Shown in pieces: positions 63,120-64,000 of a stretch of 64,000 bases of DNA. Positions within the stretch are counted from its first letter, which is position 1. Each line of letters opens with the position of its first letter. The DNA comes from Acanthaster planci (Eukaryota; Echinodermata; Asteroidea; Valvatida; Acanthasteridae): the NCBI RefSeq assembly GCF_001949145.1, contig NW_019091610.1, forward strand, positions 108,045 to 172,044, written 5' to 3'. Below the pieces are notes generated by a model that was given only the letters and a program-made list of their open reading frames with translations, searched no databases and was not told the origin of the DNA. A program made the position numbers and the translations under genes.

Positions 63120-64000
63120 TTATTTCCACAACTACTGGTAAAGTACACGTCAAGTTATCACGTGTAGCCAACCGCTGTCACTTTCAGAGAAAATATTTTA
63201 ATTTACAATGAACGTAAATTCAGCAAAGTAGAACTGACTAAGAGATTGAGGTGTGCTGATGTACTCATCCTCAAATTCACTTCATTCTCGGGAGTCTCAA
63301 GCACTCAGGTGTTGTATTATCAGTAGTCTGAAGAAAAAGTCTACTAAAAATGCTTGCTGCGATGAAAACAAATCAATTCACACTGCAACAAAATGGACAG
63401 TGTGAATGGCGGTGAATGCACTTGCCCAAATGAGACACAAAATTGAGTCAGAAACATGAATTCCAATCACTGTGGCCAATCTGCTATTCCAATCTTCACG
63501 GACTACACGTAATTGTCGGTACTTTTCAATAATGCATGCTGCATGTGTACCAATGTGGTCTCAGGTCCAAACTCAAGTCGCGAACATTTTTTGAGTCAAT
63601 GAGGGATAACGAGAGTAAATTCTCCTGAGAGGTTTGAGCAGCAAGGCCCCACAAACAAGACTGCGCGCTCCTCTGGCCAGATCAATGCTCCAGTATGCAT
63701 GATTCAGTGGACTCTGGGACCAGTCCTGTGGACTTTGCATGCACAAAATAGTAGGGCACACACTGCTTGCTGTCAACACTCAGCACACAGTGAGACCTGC
63801 CTGACCCTTTTAAATATGTGCATACTGTGCTGCTGCATAATAATGTGGTGACTCTATGGGGTTCAGTCTTCTGTGTGCTGTGGTCATGGGTATGCACCAT
63901 TGTGCACAGGTAGTGAATAGTCAGTAACACACTATTGCTATGCATGAGGCCAGAAAAAGGGTCATTAACTGACTGGCTTTTCTTGTGGACAAGGTACACA
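63120..64000. other. 5' flank or intron of POU2F, no supported feature
   Basis: No convincing exon, domain or promoter element is visible. If exon 1 at 62855 has an upstream partner, this would be intron. Confidence 0.5.

Overview
This is animal nuclear DNA with large, intron-rich genes: GT-AG introns of about 0.4-4.4 kb, many inverted-repeat transposon remnants and a heavy scatter of the palindromic word TACATGTA. Both genes are chordate-style members of conserved families, and one intron carries a tRNA-derived SINE with a Deu-like core. I infer a non-vertebrate deuterostome (cephalochordate, echinoderm or hemichordate) and cannot choose between them from sequence alone.

Two genes lie tail to tail. 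On the + strand, exons between about 5.8 and 29.3 kb encode a PX-SH3-RhoGAP protein of the ARHGAP32/ARHGAP33 (p250GAP/TCGAP) family. Thirteen consecutive exons (B to N) join in frame and give 1328 residues plus stop; a further exon (A) precedes them. A separate ATG-bearing exon at 10234-10433 offers an alternative N-terminus through a GC-AG intron. The 5' end may lie outside the window, since the first 5.8 kb holds no exon I can support. On the - strand, twelve exons from 62855 down to 42199 encode a POU class 2 (Oct-1/Oct-2 type) transcription factor of 789 residues. It has a long Gln/Ala-rich N-terminal region, a POU-specific domain split over two exons, and a POU homeodomain in the last coding exon. 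The 29.3-42.2 kb interval is intergenic or 3'UTR and rich in foldback elements.

The genes act in different processes: Rho-family GTPase inactivation at membrane/cytoskeletal sites, and octamer-motif transcription. Their adjacency is notable because human relatives of both families lie on the same chromosomes (ARHGAP30/POU2F1 on 1q, ARHGAP32/POU2F3 on 11q, ARHGAP33/POU2F2 on 19q). This window may show the unduplicated ancestral linkage.

The most unusual structure is in the introns. Three introns contain degenerate extra copies of neighbouring exon sequence. In two of them (after 11929 and after 23210) the copies span the exon's 3' end and its 5' splice site and occur four more times in tandem. 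A third intron holds a ghost of the next SH3 exon. In the POU gene a 17-bp array of twelve donor-like units lies just downstream of a true donor. Splice-donor segments look repeatedly amplified at this locus. Transposon content includes a Harbinger-like MITE family (three copies, 3-bp target duplications), another MITE family into which one of those copies is nested, several long inverted repeats, a truncated CR1/L2-like retrotransposon end, and minisatellites sharing a CACAAGTCC core.
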